DNA of 22,232 nt from a virus: positions 1 to 22,232 of the IMG/VR virus record IMGVR_UViG_3300030419_004971; one strand, 5' to 3'. Each line of letters starts with the position of its first letter. Within the stretch, counting starts at the first letter, position 1. The notes beneath the pieces were generated by a model. It saw only the letters and a list, made by a program, of their open reading frames with translations, had not been told where the DNA came from and did no database searches. Of the stretch, positions 14,069 to 20,060 are shown one piece after another. A program made the position numbers and the translations under genes.

Positions 14069-14096
14069 TCGAATTTTTGAAGAAGACGCGCGTCTA
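14069..14096 (+). promoter_or_regulatory. phage promoter-like element, copy 1 (variant)
   Basis: TCGAAT (14069-14074), 16 bases, CGTCTA (14091-14096). It is one of eight elements with identical spacing in this half of the window and differs from the others by one base in the upstream box. The palindrome GACGCGCGTC (14085-14094) overlaps the downstream box. It sits 70 bases before ATG 14166. Confidence 0.7.
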
Positions 14097-14102
14097 TTAC
14101 AC

Positions 14103-14122
14103 GTCTCAAATAAAAATGAGAC
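14103..14122 (+). other. leader hairpin
   Basis: GTCTCA (14103-14108), eight-base A-rich loop, TGAGAC (14117-14122), just downstream of promoter copy 1, at or near the predicted 5' end of the message. It could stabilise the transcript or bind a regulator. Stem is only six base pairs. Confidence 0.4.
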
Positions 14123-14165
14123 AAAACCTGAACCAAAAATCATTATTTTGAAAAAGGGCGAAAAA

Positions 14166-14423
14166 ATGGAAACTAATCTTGATTTGACCAACACTGAAAA
14201 AACGTTAACTCCACTTGAAAGTGCGATTGAACGTGCGCTACTGTTTGGGGAAAACATGTATTTCTCAACCATGGCCTTTAGCACGTCAGAGTCTCTGACT
14301 GATCCCGAAAAGGCTCCACCTAATTTGACACCAGAGGCATATACCGCTTTTTGCGAGTACACCGCCCAGTTATTTGCAACAGCGGCGGCTGCACGTCAGG
14401 AATTAAACGGCATTAGCGCGTAA
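14166..14423 (+). CDS. hypothetical small protein
   Basis: 85 residues from ATG 14166, with AAGGG seven bases upstream and promoter copy 1 in front. The frame is open back to a GTG at 13965, itself preceded by AGGAG at seven bases, so a longer 152-residue form is possible on read-through transcripts; its first 67 codons would cover the promoter. The protein is acidic, with Thr/Ser-rich first half and an Ala-rich helix near the end (YTAQLFATAAAARQEL). Unrecognised. Confidence 0.6.
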   Translation: METNLDLTNTEKTLTPLESAIERALLFGENMYFSTMAFSTSESLTDPEKAPPNLTPEAYTAFCEYTAQLFATAAAARQELNGISA

Positions 14424-14698
14424 TGGGTATTTTTTGGACTGGCAAAAAAGCTCCTAAGCCAGAAGCTAAAAAATGCTTGATGGAGCACATCGCAGATAAC
14501 TGGACCGGTGGTTTCGCTGCTGCCTTTCATCATGATGATGGTGGCGAACACATTATGGCAGTTTTAGAAGTTAACGACCCAGACGAAGCACTAAATGAGG
14601 AATTGCGTTCTAAATTTGGCGCTAAGTGGATGGGGTGGCGATTGGTAATATTAAAAGTTCCAATTGGCCACGTTAAAGTTTTTTACAACAAAAAATAA
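14423..14698 (+). CDS. hypothetical small protein
   Basis: 91 residues; ATG overlaps the previous TAA by one base, so coupled translation is likely. A basic N-terminus (KKAPKPEAKK) leads to an alpha/beta sequence (GGFAAAFHHDDGGEHIMAVL, GWRLVILKVPIGHVKVFYNK). No family is recognised. Confidence 0.6.
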   Translation: MGIFWTGKKAPKPEAKKCLMEHIADNWTGGFAAAFHHDDGGEHIMAVLEVNDPDEALNEELRSKFGAKWMGWRLVILKVPIGHVKVFYNKK

Positions 14699-14708
14699 AG
14701 GGAATAAA

Positions 14709-14933
14709 ATGTATAATTACATGGCGATTGTCGCCAGTTTGTTTTGTATTGGTGCGGTCGATGTGATTGATAATGGGGTGGCACATGTCATCTTTACAAC
14801 CGATGGGCCTGAGAGTTATGAGGCCGATATCCCAATTGAATTATTTCCATGCGAAATTTCAGAGGGTGATTTGTTCTATGCTCAAGTTATAAACGGTGTT
14901 ACTGAGATAAGGTGTGGACAGCCTGATTTATAA
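14709..14933 (+). CDS. DUF3006-like small protein
   Basis: 74 residues from ATG 14709 (GGG at 14700-14702, six-base spacer). The pattern VDVIDNGVAHVIF, then DIPIELFP, then EGDLFYAQVINGV resembles DUF3006-type small beta proteins (VDRIEDGxAVL, IPxxLLP, EGDVL) known mostly from Firmicutes and phages. The resemblance is by eye, and no biochemical role is known for that family. Last gene of the copy-1 operon; promoter copy 2 follows. Confidence 0.6.
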   Translation: MYNYMAIVASLFCIGAVDVIDNGVAHVIFTTDGPESYEADIPIELFPCEISEGDLFYAQVINGVTEIRCGQPDL

Positions 14934-14946
14934 TTTGAAAAAAATA

Positions 14947-14974
14947 TTGAATATTTTTGAATGTGACTCGTCTA
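14947..14974 (+). promoter_or_regulatory. phage promoter-like element, copy 2
   Basis: TTGAAT (14947-14952), 16 bases, CGTCTA (14969-14974), in a 69-base gap between genes and followed by AAAAAGGAG and a GTG start. Confidence 0.8.
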
Positions 14975-15002
14975 TGCACTGACAAGTAAAAAGGAGAAAC
15001 TT

Positions 15003-15137
15003 GTGAATACTCTTATCAAGTACGCATTTTTAGCGTTTGGTGTTTATTTTGTTATTTCTTTTCTTGCCGACAATCCGCATGCTTTTCGTGATTTGAAAAG
15101 CTGGATTGATGGCGTAATTGCGGGATTGATATCGTGA
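15003..15137 (+). CDS. 44-residue membrane protein, GTG start
   Basis: GTG 15003 is six bases after GGAG (14993-14996) and directly downstream of promoter copy 2. The product has one membrane helix (IKYAFLAFGVYFVISFLA) and a short tail (HAFRDLKSWIDGVIAGLIS) that may be amphipathic. Its stop overlaps the next start (GTGA). Unrecognised. Confidence 0.6.
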   Translation: MNTLIKYAFLAFGVYFVISFLADNPHAFRDLKSWIDGVIAGLIS

Positions 15138-15349
15138 GTGAAGACCCGCTGATTGTGGTTATCGAGCGTTCGCCGGATGAAACAATATTTGTGCAAGTGT
15201 TCGATGATTTTTTATTAAACTGCATTGATGAAAATGGTAACGATGTCGAACTGACTAAAGAAGAAAGAAAATATATTTTTATAAAATACAAAAATGGCGA
15301 GTGTGACGCTCGCTACTCTTGGGGGACTCATGAAAGTAACGCTAAATGA
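15134..15349 (+). CDS. hypothetical acidic small protein
   Basis: 71 residues, GTG start overlapping the upstream TGA, with GGGA eight bases before. Alternating hydrophobic and acidic residues (PLIVVIERSPDETIFVQVF) suggest a beta-rich fold. No family recognised. The HNH gene begins inside its last 20 bases. Confidence 0.6.
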   Translation: MSEDPLIVVIERSPDETIFVQVFDDFLLNCIDENGNDVELTKEERKYIFIKYKNGECDARYSWGTHESNAK

Positions 15350-15920
15350 ACATATTGAAATGGTTGACCAAAATTCGCAGGCGACCGCAAAAGAAATTGA
15401 AAGCCTGTGTGAGCGCATGCGTGGCAGATTTAGGGTGTGCGGCTTTGATAACGTATGGCAGAACTATAAGGCGCGTGGAAAACACAACGAGACAAAGCGA
15501 AAGCAGAGCAGGGCACTTGTTAGACAATACGTCGATATGATTCTTGAAACTCAAGACTATCGCTGCACCCACTGGCTGCATGTTGAGGATGATGAGCTAA
15601 ACGGAGTTTGGAACCGTCCAGGCGGCAACTATTGTAACTGGAAGATTACAAATATTATTTATGAAATTGACCATGTTCATCCGACAAATGCAGGTGGTAA
15701 GGACTGTCTGACCAATTATCAATTTCTATCATCTAACGCGAATCAATTTGTAAAGTGTTCGCTGACCTACGATGATTTGCTAAAGAGGGTTGATTTGTCT
15801 GACCGGCTCAAAGAAAGAATTTTGCACGTGCTCGACCAGAGACAAAAACTTTTTGCATCTAAGAGGTGGCAGATTTTTATGGATACGCTCAATAAATATG
15901 AGGAAACATTTAATGATTAA
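15330..15920 (+). CDS. HNH-type endonuclease-like protein
   Basis: 196 residues from ATG 15330 (GGGGGA just upstream, tight spacing); an in-frame ATG at 15294 has no ribosome site. The core YEIDHVHPTNAGG (111-123), LTNYQFLSSNANQF (127-140) and K142 follow the HNH pattern: Asp-His, a metal-binding Asn at 129, and N-x(n)-K at the end. A helical, basic N-terminus (KARGKHNETKRKQSRALVRQ) could bind DNA. Free-standing HNH proteins in phages are often homing enzymes or packaging nickases; which this is cannot be told. It ends just as the first KVGDLV gene starts. Confidence 0.75.
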   Translation: MKVTLNEHIEMVDQNSQATAKEIESLCERMRGRFRVCGFDNVWQNYKARGKHNETKRKQSRALVRQYVDMILETQDYRCTHWLHVEDDELNGVWNRPGGNYCNWKITNIIYEIDHVHPTNAGGKDCLTNYQFLSSNANQFVKCSLTYDDLLKRVDLSDRLKERILHVLDQRQKLFASKRWQIFMDTLNKYEETFND

Positions 15921-16110
15921 AGTTGGTGATTTAGTGAGACTTAACCCGGAACACCACGGGGGCATGGATAATTTGGTGTTTGTTATCGAGGTCCGTGACA
16001 ATACGCTGCCGCATGAATTGATTGTGCGTATGCAGGGCTATAATGGAGAAATTAGTGTTTATGAAGACGAAGTGGAGGTTATAAGTGAAGTATTACATAA
16101 GCAAGGTTGA
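15913..16110 (+). CDS. KVGDLV-family SH3-like protein A
   Basis: 65 residues, begins MIKVGDLVRLNPEHHGG and overlaps the HNH stop by 8 bases (GAGG nine bases upstream). The family layout is KVGDLVR, a Gly-containing turn, two or three hydrophobic strands (LVFVIEVRD, ELIVRMQGY) and a terminal VEVIS. I infer a small SH3/KOW-type barrel; a ligand cannot be named. Like other members it ends over the ribosome site and GTG start of the next gene (GGAGG at 16074-16078). Confidence 0.75.
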   Translation: MIKVGDLVRLNPEHHGGMDNLVFVIEVRDNTLPHELIVRMQGYNGEISVYEDEVEVISEVLHKQG

Positions 16111-16354
16111 TGTGAGGTATGGTGACCCTGACGCTGGGGAGCCTCGATTTGTTGCGAAAGAGAGGGTACTAACAAAGCCCAGCAACTACAAGGCTGCGAA
16201 ATATGCTGCTCAAAGGTACGAGAGCATGGGTATTGAAAATGTTTTTGTGAATGAACACAAGGCATCAAAATATAATAAGCTGATGAAGGCTCAAAGAAAG
16301 AAGGCGAAACCCGTGACACTACAGGACATAGCGGAGGCGATGAATGATTCTTGA
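16085..16354 (+). CDS. hypothetical basic protein
   Basis: 89 residues from GTG 16085, six bases after GGAGG. The sequence is Lys/Tyr/Ala-rich (YKAAKYAAQRYESMGIENVF, KLMKAQRKKAKP), probably helical and basic. Overlaps both neighbours, by 26 bases upstream and 11 downstream. Unrecognised. Confidence 0.6.
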   Translation: MKYYISKVDVRYGDPDAGEPRFVAKERVLTKPSNYKAAKYAAQRYESMGIENVFVNEHKASKYNKLMKAQRKKAKPVTLQDIAEAMNDS

Positions 16355-16553
16355 AGAGGGCGATTTGGTCGCGCTTAAAGAGTTTTATTACCTGTCACCA
16401 GAAAAAAGACACAAGTCGTTAGCCATTGTCATTGAAGCTCAGTGGAAACAATGCAGGATTCGCACGATTTACAATGGGATGACATGGTGGGTTCAAAACA
16501 ATGAATTAAAACTTCTTTCTGGTGGTTCAAAGTCGATAAGCAAAAAAGTTTAA
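16344..16553 (+). CDS. GDLV-type SH3-like protein B (divergent)
   Basis: 69 residues, ATG 16344 six bases after GGAGG. Begins MILEEGDLVALKEFYY and has strands LAIVIEAQW and CRIRTIYNGMTWWVQNNELK, the family layout with a diverged signature. The stop codon TAA (16551-16553) opens the AT-rich block in front of promoter copy 3. Confidence 0.65.
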   Translation: MILEEGDLVALKEFYYLSPEKRHKSLAIVIEAQWKQCRIRTIYNGMTWWVQNNELKLLSGGSKSISKKV

Positions 16554-16559
16554 TTTTTT

Positions 16560-16587
16560 TTGAATAAATCTCAAGGCTGCACGTCTA
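16560..16587 (+). promoter_or_regulatory. phage promoter-like element, copy 3
   Basis: TTGAAT (16560-16565), 16 bases, CGTCTA (16582-16587). A T-rich tract lies upstream. A dyad TGCAC (16578-16582), GTCTATT, GTGCA (16590-16594) encloses the downstream box. Confidence 0.8.
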
Positions 16588-16608
16588 TTGTGCATCGGAG
16601 TTAAAAAG

Positions 16609-16905
16609 ATGAAGACTGTAATCGTTTTGGATACTGAAGACACTAAGGGACTCGCGGCAGCAGTTCGCATTGCTAAACATCTTGAGCGCGAATACCTTAG
16701 CGACTTGATGCCAAATCAATACACCACTAAATATAGCAGTCACGATTTATCATTTAGTAGAATTCCGTTTATCAAAGTGCTGCGTGCTTTTGCAAAACAG
16801 ATTCGCGACGATGTTGAAAGCGGAGACTTAAAGCTGGAAGACGTTGGTGGGCTTCGATATACAAAACAATTTACCGATAGAGTGTGGAAAGATGAAAAAT
16901 TCTAA
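16609..16905 (+). CDS. hypothetical protein
   Basis: 98 residues from ATG 16609, GGAG eight bases upstream and promoter copy 3 in front; a TTG at 16588 would lie at the transcription start and is rejected. It begins with a strand (KTVIVLDTED), then helices (TKGLAAAVRIAKHLEREYLS), with IPFIKVLRAFAKQI in the middle, a segment I recall from other marine phage small proteins. Function unknown. Confidence 0.65.
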   Translation: MKTVIVLDTEDTKGLAAAVRIAKHLEREYLSDLMPNQYTTKYSSHDLSFSRIPFIKVLRAFAKQIRDDVESGDLKLEDVGGLRYTKQFTDRVWKDEKF

Positions 16906-17026
16906 AAAGAAAGTATCGCGCCCCTCTGTGGTACATGTCGCCGCTTTTCTGCGCTCCGGTGCAGGCAAGCACAAAAGCAAAAAGATTTATAGCCGCAAGG
17001 CAAAACATAAAGGAAGGGCACAATGA
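16892..17026 (+). CDS. 44-residue very basic protein
   Basis: ATG 16892 overlaps the preceding gene by 14 bases. Sequence: KKKVSRPSVVHVAAFLRSGA, then Lys/Arg-rich KHKSKKIYSRKAKHKGRAQ. It resembles a widespread class of tiny basic phage proteins (RNPxVxxxxFRxAGxHxK). The ending YSRKAKH also vaguely recalls ArfA ribosome-rescue factors, but the match is too short to claim. Nucleic-acid or ribosome binding is an inference from charge. Confidence 0.55.
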   Translation: MKNSKKKVSRPSVVHVAAFLRSGAGKHKSKKIYSRKAKHKGRAQ

Positions 17027-17103
17027 TTGTTGCAATTGTAATTTATAGTTTGGTTTTCTCATTCGCTTATTCGCATGCTCTTGATATGCACTTGGGTAAT
17101 TAA
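17023..17103 (+). CDS. 26-residue membrane peptide
   Basis: ATG overlaps the upstream stop, with AGGAAGGG a few bases before. The peptide MIVAIVIYSLVFSFAYSHAL plus six residues is a single hydrophobic helix. Its TAA overlaps the ATG of the next gene by one base. Kept because the overlap chain and ribosome site are consistent. Confidence 0.45.
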   Translation: MIVAIVIYSLVFSFAYSHALDMHLGN

Positions 17104-17309
17104 TGAAAGTTGGTGATTTGGTGCGCGTTGGCCCACCTTTGAGGCTTCAAAACAAAATTGGACTTATCGTCGGTCGTGATAGCAAATCAGACACGATGCA
17201 AATGGGACGCGACGGTGATTTTTTTTATACGATGTATTATAAAGTTGTCATTGATGGTCACGTTTATAGAATTGAAAAAAGTAATTTGGAGAAAATAAAT
17301 AATGGATGA
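17103..17309 (+). CDS. KVGDLV-family SH3-like protein C
   Basis: 68 residues, MKVGDLVRVGPPLRLQNKIG, then LIVGRDSKSD, a long insert around TMQMGRDGDFF, YKVVIDG, and the end RIEKSNLEKINNG. It has the family start and Gly-Leu-Ile turn but a diverged C-terminus. Ribosome site weak (GGGT). The next gene overlaps by 8 bases. Confidence 0.7.
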   Translation: MKVGDLVRVGPPLRLQNKIGLIVGRDSKSDTMQMGRDGDFFYTMYYKVVIDGHVYRIEKSNLEKINNG

Positions 17310-17475
17310 TTACGAGGCAGTTGGAATTGCAGAAGGGTTTGTCGATTGCGATGATGAAGAGAGAATCATCGAGGCATGGCAGCATCTAATCGACACCGGC
17401 TTGGCCTGGACGCTGCAAGGTGCGTTTGGTCGGATGGCGAAATCCCTGATTGATGCTGGTGTTTGCACGCCTTGA
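17302..17475 (+). CDS. small conserved phage protein (AWQxLIDTGLAW type)
   Basis: 57 residues. The segment AWQHLIDTGLAWTLQGAFGR followed by MAKSLIDAGVC is a pattern I remember from very many phages, where a short helical protein of this type is conserved but has no known function. ATG 17302 has GGAG ten bases upstream. The TGA at 17473-17475 leads straight into the AT-rich block of promoter copy 4. Confidence 0.75.
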   Translation: MDDYEAVGIAEGFVDCDDEERIIEAWQHLIDTGLAWTLQGAFGRMAKSLIDAGVCTP

Positions 17476-17493
17476 AAAATAATTTAATTTTTT

Positions 17494-17521
17494 TTGAATA
17501 TTCGCGGAACTCCTGCGTCTA
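17494..17521 (+). promoter_or_regulatory. phage promoter-like element, copy 4
   Basis: TTGAAT (17494-17499), 16 bases, CGTCTA (17516-17521). The AT-rich block AAATAATTTAATTTTTT lies just upstream, as in copies 5 and 7. The downstream box runs into GTCTAACGGGTGTCTAA, a direct repeat of GTCTAA with 11-base period, then CAAAGGAGA, the ribosome site. Confidence 0.85.
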
Positions 17522-17550
17522 ACGGGTGTCTAAGCAAAGGAGAGACATAC

Positions 17551-17925
17551 ATGGGATATCGCTCACAAGTCGTTCTCGTCGTCGGTAAAGAAATCATGCC
17601 CCAGTTCATGGTTACGATGGCAAAGTCGCCAGAGGCCCGCAAGCTCTGCTGGGGGGAAGCTGACCAGACGGTTAAAGATTATGATGGCGAGGGAAATTTT
17701 CTTTTCTCTTGGAACTGTATCAAGTGGTACGACTCTTTTGAGGAGATTCGCGCTATTGAAGATTTTTTGGACTGGGCATGCAGCGAGTCAATTGAAGTCG
17801 ATGGCAAGACCCGTGACGGTGATGAGTTTATCAAGTTTCTCCGCACAGGCGAAGAGTTAGACGACAATGAGCAACGCGGTTGGGGATTTGATGATGTTTG
17901 GATTACTCGGAGAATTGAATTTTGA
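17551..17925 (+). CDS. MGYRS-type conserved phage protein
   Basis: 124 residues from ATG 17551, with AAAGGAGAG upstream and promoter copy 4 in front; the earlier open frame covers the promoter and is rejected. It begins MGYRSQVVLVVGKE, a start shared by many small phage proteins I have seen, then has an acidic middle (WYDSFEEIRAIEDFLDWACS) and RGWGFDDVWITRRIEF at the end. Function unknown. Its TGA overlaps the next ATG by one base. Confidence 0.7.
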   Translation: MGYRSQVVLVVGKEIMPQFMVTMAKSPEARKLCWGEADQTVKDYDGEGNFLFSWNCIKWYDSFEEIRAIEDFLDWACSESIEVDGKTRDGDEFIKFLRTGEELDDNEQRGWGFDDVWITRRIEF

Positions 17926-18101
17926 TGAAAGTCGGTGATTTGGTGCGACACATATATTCAGAGCGTGGAATGATGGGAATCATTGTAGAAATGAAATCGT
18001 GGGCGCATACTGAAAGCAAAACTCCCTTTGTCTTATGGGATGACGGTAGAATAGCAAAGATCCAACGGGGTCTTATTGAGGTGGTTAGTGCAAGTCGGTG
18101 A
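17925..18101 (+). CDS. KVGDLV-family SH3-like protein D
   Basis: 58 residues: MKVGDLVRHIYSERGMMG, IIVEMKSW, FVLWDDGRIAKIQ and the end IEVVSASR. First of a run of four back-to-back copies (D to G). Its last four codons, AGTGCAAGTCGG with stop TGA, are also read, shifted by one base, as the start of copy E (GTG CAA GTC GGT GAT). Confidence 0.75.
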   Translation: MKVGDLVRHIYSERGMMGIIVEMKSWAHTESKTPFVLWDDGRIAKIQRGLIEVVSASR

Positions 18102-18279
18102 TTTGGTGAAGTTTGAAACCAAGTCGTGGGTGATGCAGCGCAATTATGCGAACCCTGGCGTGGTTTTAGGAGTGAGGATGTCGCAGCTTGGCAATAGGCG
18201 CATGCGGGTGATGTGGTCTGATGGAAGTATCACCTTTGAGCACGGTTGTTATCTGGAGGTCGTCAGTGAAGGTCGGTGA
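18088..18279 (+). CDS. KVGDLV-family SH3-like protein E
   Basis: 63 residues from GTG 18088: MQVGDLVKFETKSW, PGVVLGVRMSQLG, MRVMWSDGSITF and the end LEVVSEGR. GAGGTGG precedes the start. The frame opens slightly earlier but only across the joint. The 14-base overlap with D and the same-size overlap with F mark it as a cassette. Confidence 0.75.
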   Translation: MQVGDLVKFETKSWVMQRNYANPGVVLGVRMSQLGNRRMRVMWSDGSITFEHGCYLEVVSEGR

Positions 18280-18427
18280 TTTAGTTAGAGTTAAGTATGA
18301 TGGCACGACAGGCATAATTGCCAGAAAAGAAGTGACTCGCGTCCCCGTCCCAAGTATATGGATTTACTTGCATACTGGAGAGAGTTTCAAACCCGAATAT
18401 CTGGAGGTTATAAATGAAAGTCGGTGA
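18266..18427 (+). CDS. KVGDLV-family SH3-like protein F
   Basis: 53 residues from GTG 18266, with GGAGG seven to eight bases before. Sequence: KVGDLVRVKYDGTTGIIARK, SIWIYLHTGESFK, LEVINESR. It is the close paralogue of protein Q (20767), sharing IYLHTGESFK and LEVINESR also at DNA level (GGATTTACTTGCA). Confidence 0.75.
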   Translation: MKVGDLVRVKYDGTTGIIARKEVTRVPVPSIWIYLHTGESFKPEYLEVINESR

Positions 18428-18602
18428 CCTCGTTTATGCAAAGCAGGATTTGAGAAATGGCTTTCGATGCATCGGACTTATTCTGGAGTGTAGGGCCGCC
18501 ACCCTTGGACGCTTGGCAGAGTACAAAATTTTATGGAATTCTGAGAGCAACCCTATCGGCTGGTGGAGGATTAGCCAGCTACTACCTGCCATTGAAAAAT
18601 AA
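18414..18602 (+). CDS. KVGDLV-family SH3-like protein G
   Basis: 62 residues, ATG 18414 after GGAGG. MKVGDLVYAKQDLRNGFRCI, GLILECRAATLG, YKILWNSE, GWWRISQLLPAIEK. It ends the first run; its end differs from the joint because its stop TAA is part of the AT-rich block before promoter copy 5, as in protein U. Confidence 0.7.
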   Translation: MKVGDLVYAKQDLRNGFRCIGLILECRAATLGRLAEYKILWNSESNPIGWWRISQLLPAIEK

Positions 18603-18613
18603 TTTAATTTTCT

Positions 18614-18641
18614 TTGAATATTTTCAATTCTGGCGCGTCTA
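18614..18641 (+). promoter_or_regulatory. phage promoter-like element, copy 5
   Basis: TTGAAT (18614-18619), 16 bases, CGTCTA (18636-18641), with upstream AAATAATTTAATTTTCTT and downstream AACGGGTGTGCAACAAAGGG, nearly the same flanks as copies 4 and 7. Confidence 0.85.
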
Positions 18642-18666
18642 ACGGGTGTGCAACAAAGGGAGAGAT

Positions 18667-18849
18667 ATGATTAAGGTTGGCGATTTGGTAAGGATAGCGG
18701 AGCCCTTCATGAGCTATCAGGGTCAAGTGGGTATCGTTACAAAGATTCCGCTGACCGAGCGTGGCATGTGGGCTATCCTGCTCACTTCCGGCGAACTTAT
18801 CGCCACAAGACTCATGTCACGTCTGGAGGTTATCAGTGCAAATCGGTGA
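18667..18849 (+). CDS. KVGDLV-family SH3-like protein H
   Basis: 60 residues, ATG 18667 after AAAGGGAGAG; first gene of the copy-5 operon. MIKVGDLVRIAEPFMSYQGQ, VGIVTKIPLTERG, WAILLTSGELIA, LEVISANR. Close paralogue of J (19002): both share GQ(V/T)GIVTK and LLTSGELI. Confidence 0.75.
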   Translation: MIKVGDLVRIAEPFMSYQGQVGIVTKIPLTERGMWAILLTSGELIATRLMSRLEVISANR

Positions 18850-19015
18850 TTTGGTAAGGATGAAATGCATTAAGACTGCCGTCGCTTTCGGACCCGCTGC
18901 GATAGTGATAAGGAGAGGCCCATCGACTAAGTTCGTGAGAGTTTGGAACAGCGCGGAGCAGCAGCATGAATACTGGGATATTCGTTACATAGAGGTACTC
19001 AATGAAAGTCGGTGA
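18836..19015 (+). CDS. KVGDLV-family SH3-like protein I
   Basis: 59 residues from GTG 18836, after GGAGG. MQIGDLVRMKCIKTAVAFGP, AAIVIRRGPSTKFVRVWNSA, and the end IEVLNESR. Overlaps H and J by 14 bases each through the joint sequence. Confidence 0.75.
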   Translation: MQIGDLVRMKCIKTAVAFGPAAIVIRRGPSTKFVRVWNSAEQQHEYWDIRYIEVLNESR

Positions 19016-19178
19016 TTTGGTAAAGATGAGAGGTCCGTCCACGTGGCACGGTCAGACAGGAATCGTCACAAAGGTCCGTCGAAGCACAGGTGCGCCATGG
19101 GTTGTCCTGCTCACTTCTGGTGAATTGATTGAGACATACAGCAGACACAACATGGTGGTGATAAGTGAAAGTCGGTGA
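19002..19178 (+). CDS. KVGDLV-family SH3-like protein J
   Basis: 58 residues, ATG 19002 after AGAGG. MKVGDLVKMRGPSTWHGQTG, IVTKVRRSTG, WVVLLTSGELIE, VVISESR. Paralogue of H with strong DNA identity around the CTGCTCACTTC(T/C)GG stretch, so H and J probably arose by recent duplication. Confidence 0.75.
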   Translation: MKVGDLVKMRGPSTWHGQTGIVTKVRRSTGAPWVVLLTSGELIETYSRHNMVVISESR

Positions 19179-19347
19179 CATGATTAAAATGAAGAACCGG
19201 CGCGAGCTTCGCAAAGGCGATGCATGGGGTATCGTCCTTGAGATTCTTGGACCCATGGCCGGTGGCACGGGAAACAGAGTTAAAATTGCATGGCAAGGTA
19301 AAAACATCGGCACCATGCGAACTGATATTTTGGAGATAGTAAAATGA
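19165..19347 (+). CDS. KVGDLV-family SH3-like protein K
   Basis: 60 residues from GTG 19165. MKVGDMIKMKNRRELRKGDA, WGIVLEILGPMAGG, RVKIAWQGKN, ILEIVK. It ends the second run: the tail is not the joint ESR, and the stop overlaps the ATG of the zinc-ribbon gene. Confidence 0.75.
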   Translation: MKVGDMIKMKNRRELRKGDAWGIVLEILGPMAGGTGNRVKIAWQGKNIGTMRTDILEIVK

Positions 19348-19697
19348 TTAAAATTTGTAAGCACTGCAACGTCGAATTCGATACACGTTCGACCGCAAAG
19401 CGACAGGCAGGCGGGAAAATTAACGAGTGCCCGTCATGTGTCGAAGAACTCGGCACGGAGACTGCTGTAAAATATTTGGGCCTGTCTGCTGGTGACGGCA
19501 AAGCATCTGCTCTTTCGATTGTCGCCTTTGAAAATGACGAAGACCGCGAGGCATATTCGTCAGCATGGAAAGCGGTCACCGGATTCAACAAGGGTAAATC
19601 CTGTCATTTGTCAGGAACAAACACTAACATCGGTGGACGACCGATGCGCCATGTCACCTATGTCGGTGCCAATGGAAACCATAAGGGGAAAGGATGA
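19344..19697 (+). CDS. zinc-ribbon-type small protein
   Basis: 117 residues, ATG 19344 with GGAG nearby. CKHC at residues 5-8 and CPSC in INECPSCVEE (about 31-34) form a four-cysteine zinc knuckle as in many short phage nucleic-acid-binding proteins. The rest is basic/Gly-rich near the end (TNTNIGGRPMRHVTYVGANG). Function not recognised. ATGA overlap with both neighbours. Confidence 0.7.
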   Translation: MIKICKHCNVEFDTRSTAKRQAGGKINECPSCVEELGTETAVKYLGLSAGDGKASALSIVAFENDEDREAYSSAWKAVTGFNKGKSCHLSGTNTNIGGRPMRHVTYVGANGNHKGKG

Positions 19698-19768
19698 AAA
19701 GAATTAAACGAGGATTGAAATATACTTTCAAAATTCTTTTATGTGGGTATCCACAAGTAGACTTTTAA
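19694..19768 (+). CDS. 24-residue basic/hydrophobic peptide
   Basis: ATG 19694 overlaps the zinc-ribbon stop and is preceded by GGGGAAAGG. The product MKRIKRGLKYTFKILLCGYP plus QVDF is a cationic amphipathic peptide. It could be a real micro-protein or chance; the ribosome site and ATGA overlap support translation. Confidence 0.4.
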   Translation: MKRIKRGLKYTFKILLCGYPQVDF

Positions 19769-19791
19769 TTAAACAAAAAAGGAGAAACAAA

Positions 19792-19977
19792 ATGTTTAAT
19801 ATTGGAGAAATCGTTATCGACAGCAAGACCGGAGGCATGGGACTGGTGACTGACAGGCACTCGGATTCAAGTGTCGAACTCGACCTGACCTTGCTCGACG
19901 GACGGCAGACGGTAGTCACACGCGATACGGCAGACCTTGAAAGGACTGGCCGGTCCATGCGCTCCCGGCTTCGCTAA
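19792..19977 (+). CDS. small SH3-like protein N
   Basis: 61 residues, ATG 19792 after AAAAAGGAG. MFNIGEIVIDSKTGGMGLVT, SSVELDLTLLDGRQTVV and a basic tail (RTGRSMRSRLR). It has the length and strand pattern of the KVGDLV proteins with a diverged signature (NIGEIV), and it is not joined by the repeat. Confidence 0.65.
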   Translation: MFNIGEIVIDSKTGGMGLVTDRHSDSSVELDLTLLDGRQTVVTRDTADLERTGRSMRSRLR

Positions 19978-19994
19978 AAATAATTCAAAATAAT

Positions 19995-20022
19995 TTGAAT
20001 AAATCTCGCTCTGGCTCGTCCA
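19995..20022 (+). promoter_or_regulatory. phage promoter-like element, copy 6
   Basis: TTGAAT (19995-20000), 16 bases, CGTCCA (20017-20022), one change in the downstream box. Located in an 83-base gap. Confidence 0.75.
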
Positions 20023-20035
20023 ATCTATGATTGGA
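20019..20035 (+). other. perfect inverted repeat over the promoter's downstream box
   Basis: TCCAATC (20019-20025), TAT, GATTGGA (20029-20035): a perfect 7-bp dyad overlapping the downstream box of promoter copy 6 and the predicted transcription start. It could be an operator or a 5' hairpin in the message. Confidence 0.55.
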
Positions 20036-20060
20036 TGGCCAATGAGCCAGGAGATATAGC

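Larger units (their letters stand above)
17925..19347 (+). repeat. tandem KVGDLV cassette array 1 (proteins D-G and H-K)
   Basis: Eight family genes in two runs separated by promoter copy 5. The repeated joint consists of GGAGG or a variant, about six to nine bases, a GTG or ATG start, then AAAGTCGGTGATTTGGT or a close variant. It occurs at D/E, E/F, F/G, H/I, I/J and J/K. The TGA stop of the upstream gene is formed by GGTGAT inside the joint, giving a fixed 14-base gene overlap. Confidence 0.85.

Noticed and set aside
16892-17026. ArfA ribosome-rescue factor
   Set aside because: Only the short YSRKAKH ending resembles ArfA; the rest fits the generic tiny basic phage proteins better.
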